DNA of 64,000 nt, from the NCBI RefSeq assembly GCF_028595285.1, contig NZ_JAQQXQ010000001.1, forward strand, positions 394,308 to 458,307, given 5' to 3'. The notes beneath the pieces are model-generated. The model made no database searches and was not told the origin of the DNA. It saw nothing but the letters and a program-made list of their open reading frames with translations. The translations under genes were made by a program, and so were the position numbers. Of this stretch, positions 10,317 to 19,928 are shown one piece after another. Each line of letters begins with the position of its first letter. The first letter of the stretch is position 1. The stretch comes from Erythrobacter fulvus. GTDB lineage: Bacteria > Pseudomonadota > Alphaproteobacteria > Sphingomonadales > Sphingomonadaceae.

Positions 10317-11527
10317 TATCTGTCACACTCACCAAAAACCACGTCGATCGCGCCCAGAATGGCGGTCGCGTCAGGCAGCATGTGGCCGCGGCTCATGAAG
10401 TCCATCGCCTGAAGGTGCGAGAAAGCCGTGGGGCGGATCTTGCAGCGGTACGGCTTGTTGGTGCCGTCGCTGACGAGATAGACGCCGAATTCGCCCTTGG
10501 GGCTTTCGGTCGCCACGTAAACCTCGCCAGCGGGGACGTGGAAGCCTTCGGTGTAAAGCTTGAAGTGGTGGATCAGGCTTTCCATCGACTGCTTCATCTC
10601 GCCGCGCTTGGGCGGGGAAACCTTGCCGTCGGTGCTGGCGATCGGGCCGGAAGGCATGTCGCGCAGACACTGCTTGATGATCTTCGCGCTCTCGTAAACT
10701 TCCTTCACGCGCACCATGAAGCGGTCGTAGCAGTCCGAATTGGTGCCGACGGGGATGTCGAACTCCATCCGGTCATAGACGTCATAGGGCTGGCTCTTGC
10801 GCAGATCCCACGGGATGCCCGCAGCGCGGATCATCGGGCCGGAAAAGCCCCATGCCACCGCGTCTTCGCGGCTGACCACGGCGATATCGACATTGCGCTG
10901 CTTGAAGATGCGGTTGTCGATCACGAGGCTCATCGCATCGCCGAACAGTTCGGGAAGACGGTTGTCGAGCCAGTCGCCGATATCCACCAGCAGCTTTTCC
11001 GGCACGTCCTGGTGCACGCCGCCGGGGCGGAACCAGGCCGAGTGCATCCGCGCGCCGCTCGCCCGCTCGAAGAAGTTGAGGCAATCCTCGCGCAGCTCGA
11101 ACACCCACAGGTTGGGCGTCATCGCGCCCACGTCCATCACGTGCGCGCCGATGTTGAGCATGTGGTTGCAGATGCGGGTCAGCTCGGCGAACAGCACGCG
11201 CAGATATTGCGCGCGGATCGGCACTTCGAGGTTCAGCAGCTTTTCGATCGCCAGCACATAGGAGTGCTCCATCGCCAGCGGCGAACAATAGTCGAGCCGG
11301 TCAAAGTAAGGCAGCGCCTGCAAATAGGTCTTCTGCTCGATCAGCTTCTCGGTGCCGCGGTGGAGCAGGCCGACATGGGGATCGATCCGTTCGATCACCT
11401 CGCCGTCCAACTCCATCACCATACGCAGCACGCCGTGCGCAGCCGGGTGCTGCGGGCCGAAGTTGATGGTGTAGTTGGAGATGACCTCGCCTTCAGTGGT
11501 CGGCGATTCCTCGAGATGCATGCTCAT
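10316..11527 (-). CDS. nuoD: NADH-quinone oxidoreductase subunit D
   Basis: The 49-kDa-type subunit that forms much of the quinone site, 403 residues. It shows [34 protein letters not shown] and the ending DVVFGECDR, all diagnostic of NuoD. The ATG at 11527 overlaps nuoC by ATGA; a second Met two codons in is a possible alternative. NuoC and NuoD are separate genes here, not fused as in enterobacteria. Confidence 0.98.
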   Translation of the reverse strand: MSMHLEESPTTEGEVISNYTINFGPQHPAAHGVLRMVMELDGEVIERIDPHVGLLHRGTEKLIEQKTYLQALPYFDRLDYCSPLAMEHSYVLAIEKLLNLEVPIRAQYLRVLFAELTRICNHMLNIGAHVMDVGAMTPNLWVFELREDCLNFFERASGARMHSAWFRPGGVHQDVPEKLLVDIGDWLDNRLPELFGDAMSLVIDNRIFKQRNVDIAVVSREDAVAWGFSGPMIRAAGIPWDLRKSQPYDVYDRMEFDIPVGTNSDCYDRFMVRVKEVYESAKIIKQCLRDMPSGPIASTDGKVSPPKRGEMKQSMESLIHHFKLYTEGFHVPAGEVYVATESPKGEFGVYLVSDGTNKPYRCKIRPTAFSHLQAMDFMSRGHMLPDATAILGAIDVVFGECDR

Positions 11528-12168
11528 TTCTTGGCCTCCCCTTGCCGATCCGCAGGGGCCTTCTCGTCACCGGGCAGCACGTATTCCGCGCCTTCCCACG
11601 GAGAGAGGAAATCGAAGCTGCGCATTTCCTGCGCCAGCTCGACCGGCTCGTAAACGACCCGCTTCTCCTCTTCCGAATAACGCAGCTCGGTATAGCCGGT
11701 CATCGGGAAGTCCTTACGGAAGGGGTGACCTTCAAAGCCGTAATCGGTGAGGATGCGACGCAGGTCGGCATTGCCCGCAAAGGTCACGCCATACATGTCG
11801 AACACCTCGCGTTCGAGCCAGCCCGCATTCGGCCAAAGTGTCGTGACAGTCGGCACGGGCGTGTCCTCGCTGGCCGAACACTTCACCATCACGCGCTGGT
11901 TCTTGGTCAGGCTCTGGAGCATGTAGACAACTTCGAAGCGTTCGGGGCGCGACGGGTAGTCAGCGCCCGCAATTTCCATCAGCTGCTGGTAGGCGTGATC
12001 GTCGCGCAGGATGCGCAGCACCTTGTCCACCGCATCGCGCTCGACACGGAAGATCACCTCGCCATGCGCCTCGACAGCCTCGATCAGCCAAACAGAAATC
12101 GTCTCGCTGATGGCATCGATCACGCCTTCGTTGGAAGCGAATTTCGGGGCGGAATGAAGAACGGCCAT
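11524..12168 (-). CDS. nuoC: NADH-quinone oxidoreductase subunit C
   Basis: The 30-kDa-type peripheral subunit, 214 residues from the ATG at 12168, which has GGGAAAGGAC just before it. The conserved block [20 protein letters not shown] and [18 protein letters not shown] identify it. The C-terminal tail ([16 protein letters not shown]) is polar and probably disordered. It follows nuoB by ten bases and overlaps nuoD by four. Confidence 0.97.
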   Translation of the reverse strand: MAVLHSAPKFASNEGVIDAISETISVWLIEAVEAHGEVIFRVERDAVDKVLRILRDDHAYQQLMEIAGADYPSRPERFEVVYMLQSLTKNQRVMVKCSASEDTPVPTVTTLWPNAGWLEREVFDMYGVTFAGNADLRRILTDYGFEGHPFRKDFPMTGYTELRYSEEEKRVVYEPVELAQEMRSFDFLSPWEGAEYVLPGDEKAPADRQGEAKK

Positions 12169-12178
12169 GTCCTTTCCC

Positions 12179-12739
12179 TTACCTCTCGATCGTGCCCACA
12201 CGGCGGATCTTCCGCTGCAACTGCATGACGCCGTACAGCAGCGCTTCTGCGGTCGGCGGGCAGCCGGGAACGTAGATGTCGACAGGCACGATGCGGTCGC
12301 AGCCGCGCACCACCGAATAGCTGTAGTGGTAATAGCCGCCGCCGTTGGCGCAGGATCCCATGCTGATCACATATTTGGGATCGGACATCTGATCATAGAC
12401 CTTGCGCAGTGCCGGAGCCATCTTGTTGCACAGCGTGCCGGCAACGATCATCACGTCCGACTGGCGCGGGGAAGCGCGCGGGGCGATCCCGAAACGCTCC
12501 ATGTCGTAGCGCGGCATGTTGACGTGAATCATCTCGACCGCGCAGCAGGCAAGACCGAAAGTCATCCACCACAGGCTGCCGGTGCGCGCCCACTGGAACA
12601 GCTCCTCGGTCGAGGTGACGAGGAAACCCTTGTCGTTGACCTCACTCTGGAGCGCGTTGAAGAAATCGGCATCGGGCTGGCGCAGATCGCCGCCCTGTGC
12701 TGCCGGGATTATCGAGGAAGTGTTCGCCATGGTGCTCAT
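12179..12739 (-). CDS. nuoB: NADH-quinone oxidoreductase subunit B
   Basis: Holds cluster N2, the last iron-sulfur centre before quinone; 186 residues from the ATG at 12739. The tandem-cysteine motif [12 protein letters not shown] and the later [19 protein letters not shown] and [14 protein letters not shown] supply the four cluster cysteines. An unrelated hydrophilic extension is readable upstream, but the ATG with GGGA before it and the ATGA overlap with nuoA fix the start. Confidence 0.98.
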   Translation of the reverse strand: MSTMANTSSIIPAAQGGDLRQPDADFFNALQSEVNDKGFLVTSTEELFQWARTGSLWWMTFGLACCAVEMIHVNMPRYDMERFGIAPRASPRQSDVMIVAGTLCNKMAPALRKVYDQMSDPKYVISMGSCANGGGYYHYSYSVVRGCDRIVPVDIYVPGCPPTAEALLYGVMQLQRKIRRVGTIER

Positions 12740-13110
12740 TCCCAATCCAGAGCCCCCTTCTTCCACTCGTAGGCCAGGCCCACAGCAAGAATGAACAGGA
12801 ACACCATCATGCCGCCCCAACCGATCCAGCCCGTTTCGTTCAGGCTGACGGCCCAAGGGAACAGGAAGGCGGCTTCGAGGTCGAAGATGATGAAGCTGAT
12901 CGCCACGAGATAGAAACGCACATCGAACTGGCTGCGCGCATCCTCGAAAGCGGGAAAGCCGCATTCATATTCGCTGAGTTTCTCGGCGTCCGGATTGTGG
13001 ACGCCGGTCAGCCGCGACACCGCCATCGGTGCGACCACAAACAGGATCGACAATCCGAACGCGATGAGAATGAATAACAGTATCGGCAGATACTGGCTGA
13101 GATCGATCAC
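12736..13110 (-). CDS. nuoA: NADH-quinone oxidoreductase subunit A
   Basis: First gene of the complex I operon, a three-helix membrane subunit of 124 residues if GTG at 13110 is used ([19 protein letters not shown]), which is the way NuoA proteins usually begin; a TTG at 13122 would add four residues. The conserved [20 protein letters not shown] and [19 protein letters not shown] are present. The sequence upstream (to 13253) contains no gene and should hold the operon promoter. Confidence 0.95.
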   Translation of the reverse strand: MIDLSQYLPILLFILIAFGLSILFVVAPMAVSRLTGVHNPDAEKLSEYECGFPAFEDARSQFDVRFYLVAISFIIFDLEAAFLFPWAVSLNETGWIGWGGMMVFLFILAVGLAYEWKKGALDWE

Positions 13111-13253
13111 GGCGATGTCCAAGCTATTAATCCCGAGGCCGCCCTAAGCCTGTCGCGCGCACCGCGCAAGCCCGCGACTCGGGCAAAAGCCCTTAGAGGT
13201 GTTGCAGGAAATCGAACAGTCGTTGCGACAGAGGATGCGGGGAAATCCGTGCC
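13111..13253 (-). promoter_or_regulatory. Leader and presumed promoter region of the nuo operon
   Basis: A gene-free stretch of about 140 bases between the start of nuoA and the stop of the aldehyde dehydrogenase gene. Since it is the only non-coding DNA ahead of the compact nuo genes, the operon promoter is expected here, unless transcription enters from the aldehyde dehydrogenase gene, which points the same way. I could not pick out a convincing -35/-10 pair, so this is positional inference. Confidence 0.4.
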
Positions 13254-14684
13254 CTACTTCATCATGCGTGCCGCAGCCTGCTCTGTCGCCTTGCCATAGG
13301 GAGGCTTCAGCCCGCCCAGCTTGGCAATGTCGATCTTTGGCTGGTGATAGACCGCGCGGGCATGGCTGAATTCGCGGAATCCCTCGATCGCATGGTAGCT
13401 GCCCATGCCCGACGGGCCCACACCGCCGAACGGCAGGTCTTCCATCGACACATGGAACACCACGTCATTGGTGGTGACCCCGCCAGAAATCGTGCGGGTC
13501 AGCACCCGCTCCTGCTCGCCCTTGTCCTCCCCGAAATAGTAGAGGCCGAGCGGACGGTCATGCTCGTTGATGTAATCCACCGCCTGATCGACGGACTGAT
13601 AGGTCATCACCGGCAGGACAGGGCCGAAGATTTCCTCCTGCATCACGCTCATCGAATCATCGACGTTCTTGAGAACGGTGAGCGGCATCTTGCGCTGGTT
13701 GGCGTTGCCGAAATCTTCCTGCCCCGGATTGACCTCGATCACCTCGGCACCCTTGTCACGCGCGTCGGCGACCAGGCTCTGCAACCGCTCGAAATGGCGG
13801 TCGGAGACAATCGAGGCATAGTCGTCATTGTCGAGCAGGCGGGAATACATCGCCGCAGCCGCCTGGGTCACGCCAGCCACCGCCTCGTCCTGCTTGTCAT
13901 CGGGGACGATCAGGTAATCGGGTGCGAGGCAGATCTGGCCGGCGTTCATCATCTTGCCGATCGCGATGCGCTCACCCGCTTTGGCGAAGTCGGCACTGCG
14001 GCCCATGATTACGGGCGACTTGCCGCCTAGTTCAAGCGTGACCGGAACGAGGTTCTCCGCCGCCGCCTGCATCACCCGCCGCCCTGTTGCAGTCGATCCG
14101 GTGAAGACAAGGTGATCGAATGGCAGCGAGGAAAACGCCGCCGCGACCTCCGGCCCACCGGTTATAACCGCGACTTCGTCGGGTGCGAAATATTCGGTGG
14201 TAAGCTGCGCCATAAGTTCGCTGGTGCGCTCGGTGAATTCGCTTGGCTTGATCATCGCCCGGTTCCCCGCCGCGAGCACTTGCATCAGCGGGCCGAAGGC
14301 GAGTTGCACCGGGAAGTTCCAGGGCGAGAGAATGCCGATCACCCCCTTGGGTTCGTAACGCACTTCGGCCCGCGCACCCAGCAGCCCGAGCGGGAACTGC
14401 ACCTTGCGCTTTTCGGGCTTGGACCAACTGTCGATATGCTTAAGCGCATGATTGCCTGCACCCACCGTGGCGGCGATGTCCGTAAGCATCGATTGCTGGA
14501 TCGAGCGGCTGCCGAAATCGGCACTCATCGCCTTGGCGAATTCCTCGCCATGCTCCTTCACCAGCGCGATTGCGCGGCGGATCCGGTCTTTTCTTTGCGA
14601 GATCGCCTCGGGCCGCGATGCGGTGAAGGCGGCGCGCTGGCGGGCCAGCAGGGCTTCGAGTTCTGCGCGGCGATCGTCGGCCAT
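13254..14684 (-). CDS. Coniferyl-aldehyde-dehydrogenase-like NAD(P)-dependent aldehyde dehydrogenase
   Basis: Aldehyde dehydrogenase superfamily protein of 476 residues, start ATG at 14684 with GGGAGAA before it. Catalytic features are visible: PWNFPVQLAFGP and IKPSE for cofactor binding, VFTGSTATG, the general base Glu218 in TLELGGKSP and the nucleophile Cys252 in AGQICLAPDYLIVP. The CLAPDY form of the active-site loop and the compact length resemble the coniferyl aldehyde dehydrogenase / class 3 branch that acts on aromatic or fatty aldehydes. The exact substrate is not shown by the sequence. It is divergent from the thiolase gene. Confidence 0.85.
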   Translation of the reverse strand: MADDRRAELEALLARQRAAFTASRPEAISQRKDRIRRAIALVKEHGEEFAKAMSADFGSRSIQQSMLTDIAATVGAGNHALKHIDSWSKPEKRKVQFPLGLLGARAEVRYEPKGVIGILSPWNFPVQLAFGPLMQVLAAGNRAMIKPSEFTERTSELMAQLTTEYFAPDEVAVITGGPEVAAAFSSLPFDHLVFTGSTATGRRVMQAAAENLVPVTLELGGKSPVIMGRSADFAKAGERIAIGKMMNAGQICLAPDYLIVPDDKQDEAVAGVTQAAAAMYSRLLDNDDYASIVSDRHFERLQSLVADARDKGAEVIEVNPGQEDFGNANQRKMPLTVLKNVDDSMSVMQEEIFGPVLPVMTYQSVDQAVDYINEHDRPLGLYYFGEDKGEQERVLTRTISGGVTTNDVVFHVSMEDLPFGGVGPSGMGSYHAIEGFREFSHARAVYHQPKIDIAKLGGLKPPYGKATEQAAARMMK

Positions 14685-14850
14685 GTCGTTCTCCCATAGA
14701 CATAGATGCGTTTTGATTTGCGACGCGTTGTTGCGCAAAGCCGCCAGCCTGACAAGGTTGTTGCGGAGGCTGCCGCGCGATTGCCAATACCGCAATGCAG
14801 CATTAAACCCCCGCCCCGACATTCCATTCGCTCACCGAAGGACCTATCCC

Positions 14851-16047
14851 ATGAGCCAGATTTCCCCCACCGATCCCATCGTCATCCTTTCCTATGCCCG
14901 CACCCCGATGGGCGCGATGCAGGGTGCGCTGGCCGATGTGGCAGCGACCGATCTCGGTGCGATCGCGGTGAAGGCAGCGGTCGAGCGGGCCGGCGTTGCG
15001 GGCGAGGAAATCGATCGCGCCTATATGGGCTGCGTGCTTCCGGCAGGCCTTGGTCAGGCGCCCGCGCGGCAGGCGGCGATCAAGGCAGGCCTGCCCCAGT
15101 CGGTCGAGGCGACCACCGTCAACAAGGTTTGCGGCAGCGGCATGCAAACCGTGATCATGGGTGCCGAGGCACTGGCCAGCGGCACCATCGACGTGGTGGT
15201 TGCCGGCGGCATGGAGAGCATGACCAATGCGCCCTACCTGCTGAAAAAGCACCGCTCGGGCGCGCGACTCGGGCATGACACGGCTTATGACCATATGTTC
15301 CTCGACGGGCTGGAAGATGCCTACGAACCGGGCCGTGCGATGGGTACCTTCGCGCAGGAAACCGCCGACGAATACCAGATGACCCGCGAGGAAATGGACG
15401 CCTACGCCATCGAGTCACTCGCCCGCGCCAACAAGGCCATCGAAAGCGGTGCCTTTGCAGGCGAAGTCGTGCCGGTGACCGTTTCGACCCGTGCGGGCGA
15501 CGTGGTGGTCGAACATGACGAGCAGCCCGCCAAGGGCCGCCCTGACAAGATCCCCCAACTGCGCCCGGCCTTCGCCAAGGACGGCACCATCACCGCCGCC
15601 ACGTCGAGCTCCATTTCCGACGGGGCTGCCGCCCTGGTGCTGACCCGCGCAAGCGTCGCTGCCGAAAAAGGCCTGACGCCAGTCGCCAAGATCGTCGCCA
15701 CCGCCGCCCACGCCCATGCTCCGTCCCAGTTCACCACCGCCCCGATCCCGGCGATCCAAAAGGTGCTCGACCGTGCCGGTTGGAGCGTCGATGACGTCGA
15801 TCTTTTCGAAGTGAACGAAGCCTTCGCCTGCGTCGCCATGTTCGCGATGCGCGATCTCGGCATTCCGCATAACAAGATCAACATCAACGGCGGCGGCACC
15901 GCACTCGGTCACCCGATCGGGGCGAGCGGCGCGCGGATCATCGTGACGCTGCTCAACGCGCTCAAGACTCAAGGCAAGAAGCGCGGCGTCGCTTCGCTTT
16001 GCATCGGCGGCGGCGAAGCCACGGCCGTCGCTGTCGAGTTGGTCTGA
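14851..16047 (+). CDS. Acetyl-CoA C-acetyltransferase (thiolase)
   Basis: Thiolase of 398 residues, starting at ATG 14851 with GAAGGA ten bases upstream. The nucleophile Cys94 lies in KVCGSGMQTVIMG, the His in GGGTALGHPIGASGARI and the second catalytic Cys384 in SLCIGGGEATA. Length and motifs fit degradative or biosynthetic thiolases that condense or cleave acetoacetyl-CoA; biosynthetic versus degradative use cannot be told from sequence. It is divergently placed from the aldehyde dehydrogenase, with a 166-base intergenic region that must carry both promoters. Confidence 0.9.
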   Translation: MSQISPTDPIVILSYARTPMGAMQGALADVAATDLGAIAVKAAVERAGVAGEEIDRAYMGCVLPAGLGQAPARQAAIKAGLPQSVEATTVNKVCGSGMQTVIMGAEALASGTIDVVVAGGMESMTNAPYLLKKHRSGARLGHDTAYDHMFLDGLEDAYEPGRAMGTFAQETADEYQMTREEMDAYAIESLARANKAIESGAFAGEVVPVTVSTRAGDVVVEHDEQPAKGRPDKIPQLRPAFAKDGTITAATSSSISDGAAALVLTRASVAAEKGLTPVAKIVATAAHAHAPSQFTTAPIPAIQKVLDRAGWSVDDVDLFEVNEAFACVAMFAMRDLGIPHNKININGGGTALGHPIGASGARIIVTLLNALKTQGKKRGVASLCIGGGEATAVAVELV

Positions 16048-16056
16048 ACAGACACA

Positions 16057-16083
16057 GCCGGGCGGCGTCATTCGTCGCCCGGC
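16057..16083. terminator. Hairpin between convergent thiolase and SH3-protein genes
   Basis: An 11-base GC-rich inverted repeat (GCCGGGCGGCG, loop TCATT, CGTCGCCCGGC, one G-U pair) sits just past the thiolase stop and overlaps the last codons of the converging gene. Neither side is followed by a T run, so it is a bidirectional terminator-like hairpin, not a classic intrinsic terminator. Confidence 0.45.
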
Positions 16084-16568
16084 AATTCCTCAGTACCCCA
16101 CAGGCGATCGCGGTCAATCCAGCCCGTACGTCCGCCGATATCGACCTCGCACCAGTCGTCACGGCAGCCCTTCAACCGGCCCACGACGCCCGGCTCCGCA
16201 CGCCAGCGCAGAGTCGCCGCGCCGGAAGGTTCAGCGCGGATTTCGGCAAGACCCTTGCCCGTTACCAGCGCCCCGCGTTCCGGATCAAGCTGGCTGCGGG
16301 CAATCCAGCCACTGGTGCCTTCCGGATCCTCGACGAAGCGCCAGCCCTCGCGCACCCGCACCACCTTTACCGGCAGGCCCTTGCGTTTGTAGACCCATTC
16401 GATCGGATATTCCTCGCTCGGCCCGACCCGCATGCGCACTTCGTCATAGCGCAAGGACGCCCAGTAAGGCACCTCGCGATCCTGCGCGTGAGCGGGATCG
16501 CAGACAATCGTGCCCGCCATCAGCAGACACAAGCCAAACACGGCAAAGGCACGTAATCCCATCATCAT
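16068..16568 (-). CDS. Exported protein with bacterial SH3 domains
   Basis: A 166-residue protein starting at one of three adjacent ATGs (16562-16568). The N-terminus MMMGLRAFAVFGLCLLMAG is a signal peptide ending near DPAHAQ. The rest has two SH3-like segments: VRMRVGPSEEYPIEWVY with GTSGWIARSQL, then a second ending GGRTGWIDRDRLWG. SH3_3-type domains in periplasmic proteins commonly bind peptidoglycan or peptides. The protein is isolated between two plus-strand genes, so context gives no more. Function beyond envelope-located SH3 protein is unknown. Confidence 0.75.
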   Translation of the reverse strand: MMMGLRAFAVFGLCLLMAGTIVCDPAHAQDREVPYWASLRYDEVRMRVGPSEEYPIEWVYKRKGLPVKVVRVREGWRFVEDPEGTSGWIARSQLDPERGALVTGKGLAEIRAEPSGAATLRWRAEPGVVGRLKGCRDDWCEVDIGGRTGWIDRDRLWGTEELPGDE

Positions 16569-16662
16569 GCAAAGCCGATAGCCGCTCTCGCCCTGCGCTT
16601 TCAAGCGGCCTTGCAGCATCTCGCCTTGACCGGAGCGGGCGAGTGGCATTAGCCGATTGTCC

Positions 16663-17670
16663 ATGCCCGATACCCGCACCCCGCTCGAACGTCCCCGCGT
16701 CATCGTCACCCGCCATCTGGTGCCCGAGGTCGAGGCGCGGATGCGCGAATTGTTCGACGTGGTGCTGAACGAGGCGGATGTGCCGCTGACCCGCGACCAG
16801 CTCGCCGCCGCGATGCAGGATTGCGACGTGCTGGTGCCGACCGTGACCGACAGGATCGACGCCGAACTGATCGAAGGCGCATCGCCGCGCCTTGGCCTGA
16901 TCGCCAGTTTCGGTGCGGGGACCGAACATATCGACCTCGCCGCTGCCGCAGCACGCAAAATCATCGTCACCAACACGCCGGGCGTTTTCACCGACGACAC
17001 CGCCGATCTTGCCATGGCCATGATCATCGGCGTGCCGCGCCGGGTACGCGAGGGTACCGCGCTGGTGCGACGCGGCGAGTGGACAGGCTGGACGCCCTCG
17101 GGACTGCTAGGGCGTAAGCTGGCGGGCAAGGTACTCGGCATTATCGGCATGGGCCGCATCGGCCAGGCGGTCGCCCACCGCGCCCGCGCCTTCGGGCTGG
17201 AGATCGCCTATACCAATCGCAAGCCCCTGCCCGAGGCGGTGGAACGGATGCTGGGCGCGCGTTATGTCGCCGACGTCGACGCGTTGATGGGCGAGGCCGA
17301 CATCCTCACCCTGCACTGCCCGCTGACCGAGGAAACCCGCCACCTGATCGATGCGCGTCGCATCGCGCTAATGAAGAAAGGCGCGAGCATCATCAACACT
17401 GCGCGCGGCGAGTTGATCGATCAGGAAGCGCTGATCGCAGCGCTGCAATCGGGTCAATTGGCGGGCGCTGGGCTCGACGTTTACCCCGACGAGCCCAATG
17501 TCGACCGCCGGTTGCTTGACCATCCCAACGTCATGACCCTGCCCCACATCGGCAGCGCCACCACCGAGGGCCGCGAGGATTCGGGCCACAAGGTGATCGC
17601 CAATATCCGCATGTGGGCCGACGGACACCGTCCGCCGGATCAGGTGCTGACGGCGCTGGTGCGGGGTTGA
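16663..17670 (+). CDS. D-2-hydroxyacid dehydrogenase (glyoxylate/hydroxypyruvate reductase type)
   Basis: NAD(P)-dependent D-isomer 2-hydroxyacid dehydrogenase of 335 residues. The Rossmann loop GIIGMGRIGQAV (Gly162-Gly167), catalytic Arg248 in NTARGELID, Glu277 in YPDEPNV and His295 in LPHIGSAT make up the complete family active site. SFGAGTEHIDLAAAAARKI is typical of the glyoxylate/hydroxypyruvate reductase group. ATG at 16663 is chosen over an in-frame TTG six bases earlier. It is a single gene between two oppositely oriented ones. The substrate within the 2-oxoacid class is inferred. Confidence 0.86.
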   Translation: MPDTRTPLERPRVIVTRHLVPEVEARMRELFDVVLNEADVPLTRDQLAAAMQDCDVLVPTVTDRIDAELIEGASPRLGLIASFGAGTEHIDLAAAAARKIIVTNTPGVFTDDTADLAMAMIIGVPRRVREGTALVRRGEWTGWTPSGLLGRKLAGKVLGIIGMGRIGQAVAHRARAFGLEIAYTNRKPLPEAVERMLGARYVADVDALMGEADILTLHCPLTEETRHLIDARRIALMKKGASIINTARGELIDQEALIAALQSGQLAGAGLDVYPDEPNVDRRLLDHPNVMTLPHIGSATTEGREDSGHKVIANIRMWADGHRPPDQVLTALVRG

Positions 17671-17695
17671 ACACCACCGCACCCGGCGCCCGCCG

Positions 17696-19099
17696 TTAGT
17701 CCCCCGTCAAAATCCGCTCGACCAACTCGCCCACGCTCGGCGTATAGCCGTTCGAATAGAAGGGATCGGTCTTGAAACGGTAGGCCGCGTGGCCCGCGAA
17801 AGCGAGGTTGTTGTCGGGATCATCGCCATGGGCAATGTCCTGAAGCGTCTTCTGGATGCAGAAGCTGCGCGGGTCCGCCAGACGCCCGGTGGTGTAGTCG
17901 TCGTGGTCTTTCCAGCTAGAAAAGCCGCAATGCGACAGGCAGCCCATACAGTCCTGCTGGTCCTTGCGGATCGTGTCGCGCGCCTCAGGCGTGACAAAGA
18001 CGATGGTCTCGTCCGGTGTCTTGAGCGGCTCGCTATGGCCCGCACGCATCCACATTTCAGCCTTGGCCTTGTCCTCGGGCCGAACCCAGAAGCTGCGCGC
18101 CTTGCCGTCTTCGCCAAGCTGCACTGTGCCCTCTTCCGCGCCGCGCTTGAAGAACGGGATCTGCCGCTCGCTACGGTGCATCAGCTCGTACAGGAACGGA
18201 GTCTTCACCGCGCTCGAATAAAAGCCGGTGGGCGAGAACTTGTGGAGCAGCACATCGCCCGGCTCGACCGTGCGGAGCATGTCCTTCCAGATCTGCGGGA
18301 TCGGGCTTTCGCGCGTCAGCAGCGGGCGTGTGCCGAACTGGAATGCGATTTTGCCAAGCTCGGGATTGTCGATCCAGTCGTTCCATTCGCGCAGGTACCA
18401 TACCCCGCCCGCCATCACGATCGGCACGTCGTCCGACACGCCCTCCGCGCGCATCATGTCGCGCAGCACCTTGACGCGCGGGTACGGATCTTCGGGCTTG
18501 GTCGGGTCTTCGGCGTTGCTTAGTCCATTGTGCCCGCCCGCAAGCCACGGGTCTTCATAGACCACCGCAGCCATCAGATCGGGGACCTTGTGGTATGAAC
18601 GCTTCCACAATGCGCGGAAGGCGCGACCCGAGCTCACGATCGGCAGGTAGCAGACATTGAAGCGCGCCGCGATTTCCGCCAGCTTGTAGGGCATGCCCGC
18701 GCCGCAGGTGACGCCGGCCACCATGCCACGGGTATTTTCCAGCACGCCTTCGAGCACGGCCTGCGCCCCGCCCATTTCCCACAGAACGTTGATGTTGATC
18801 GCGCCCTTGCCGTTCGCGATCTCATAGGCTTTCTTCACCTGTGTGGTGGCGCCGTCGATGGCGTAGCGGATCAGCTCCTGATGCCGTTCTTCGCGTGTGC
18901 GGCCGTGATAGACCTGCGGGATCGGGTTTCCGGCCGCATCGTAGCTGTCGGCATTGACCGCGCTGACAGTACCGATACCGCCTGCCGCCGCCCATGCGCC
19001 AGAACTGGCATGATTGGTTGCCGAAACACCTTTGCCGCCTTCGACCAGCGGCCACACCTCACGCCCGCCATAGACGATCGGGCTCAATCCCTTGAACAA
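17696..19099 (-). CDS. Nitronate monooxygenase-like flavoprotein with C-terminal cysteine cluster
   Basis: A 467-residue TIM-barrel protein of the nitronate monooxygenase / 2-nitropropane dioxygenase group: early SGAWAAAGGIGTVSA, then TCGAGMPYKLAEIAARF, VMAGGVWYLREW and FQFGTRPLLTRES, consistent with FMN binding. The C-terminal 90 residues contain CMGCLSHCGF (Cys384, Cys387, Cys391) and Cys414, which the short nitronate monooxygenases lack. The start is TTG at 19099 with GGGGAG eight bases before it. Family level is good; actual substrate and whether the cysteines bind metal are open. Confidence 0.75.
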   Translation of the reverse strand: MFKGLSPIVYGGREVWPLVEGGKGVSATNHASSGAWAAAGGIGTVSAVNADSYDAAGNPIPQVYHGRTREERHQELIRYAIDGATTQVKKAYEIANGKGAININVLWEMGGAQAVLEGVLENTRGMVAGVTCGAGMPYKLAEIAARFNVCYLPIVSSGRAFRALWKRSYHKVPDLMAAVVYEDPWLAGGHNGLSNAEDPTKPEDPYPRVKVLRDMMRAEGVSDDVPIVMAGGVWYLREWNDWIDNPELGKIAFQFGTRPLLTRESPIPQIWKDMLRTVEPGDVLLHKFSPTGFYSSAVKTPFLYELMHRSERQIPFFKRGAEEGTVQLGEDGKARSFWVRPEDKAKAEMWMRAGHSEPLKTPDETIVFVTPEARDTIRKDQQDCMGCLSHCGFSSWKDHDDYTTGRLADPRSFCIQKTLQDIAHGDDPDNNLAFAGHAAYRFKTDPFYSNGYTPSVGELVERILTGD

Positions 19100-19194
19100 T
19101 GAAAACTCCCCTTCGCGCCCTCTCGGCGCGCATTACGTGTCGGTGACATAGTGCCGAGCGGCGCGGCCTGCAACGCCCGAGGCGGTGGTTGCCC

Positions 19195-19926
19195 CTAGCC
19201 TACGTTGCAGGGCCGGATGGCGTCCGGCTCGGTGCGTTTCGCACCGCGCTGGAAACGCGCGAAATACCCCTTGATATCGGGCCGTTCGAGATATTCGACG
19301 AGCACATAACCCACCGCCTCGAATTCGCAGAAAAGCAGCGTGTGCGGCAAGCCATGGCGACCCACCGGGCTGTCGCTTTCCACCACGATGATCTGCCCTT
19401 CGGCGTTCAGCGCCGGCCACATCCGCCACAGGAAGGCGTATGGCTCGGTCACTTCGTGATACATGTGGACCATGAAGATGCGGTCGAAGCTGTCGACGGG
19501 CAGCTGCGGGTCGTCCGACTCGCCCAGCTTGATCGAGATATTCTCGAGCCGCTCGCGCTCAATGCGGCGGCCAAGCCGGTCGAGCGCTTCGGGATCGATG
19601 TCCTGCGCCAGTACCCGCCCGTCCTCGCCCACCCGCTCGGCCAGACGCACGGTGTAATACCCCTCGCCCGCGCCGATATCGGCGACGGTCATGCCGGGAC
19701 GGATATTGGCAAGATCCATCACCACTTGCGCCTCGTTGCGCTCGTCGCGCGCATCCTCGTTGGCGAACTGGTTCGACACGACCTTGGCGACAGGACGATC
19801 AGGCTTTGGAAATTCGATCGCGCTGCCGGGCCTTTCGCTCGCGACCGGCATCATACCGTCGCACCCCGCCAGCAACAGCGTCCCCGCGAGCAGCACCGCC
19901 GAAGCGCTCCAGCGTCCGGCGCGCAT
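19195..19926 (-). CDS. Lipoprotein carrying a SAM-methyltransferase-like domain
   Basis: A 243-residue protein with a signal peptide and lipobox (LLLAGC, Cys22) followed by a class I methyltransferase fold: motif I VADIGAGEGYYTVRLAERVG, an acidic motif II region and FDRIFMVHMYHEV. It is therefore predicted to be lipidated and outside the cytoplasm, where SAM is not normally available. The gene follows prfB by two bases. Either it uses the fold for something other than SAM-dependent transfer or the N-terminus stays as a membrane anchor. I cannot assign a substrate. Confidence 0.72.
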   Translation of the reverse strand: MRAGRWSASAVLLAGTLLLAGCDGMMPVASERPGSAIEFPKPDRPVAKVVSNQFANEDARDERNEAQVVMDLANIRPGMTVADIGAGEGYYTVRLAERVGEDGRVLAQDIDPEALDRLGRRIERERLENISIKLGESDDPQLPVDSFDRIFMVHMYHEVTEPYAFLWRMWPALNAEGQIIVVESDSPVGRHGLPHTLLFCEFEAVGYVLVEYLERPDIKGYFARFQRGAKRTEPDAIRPCNVG

Positions 19927-19928
19927 GA

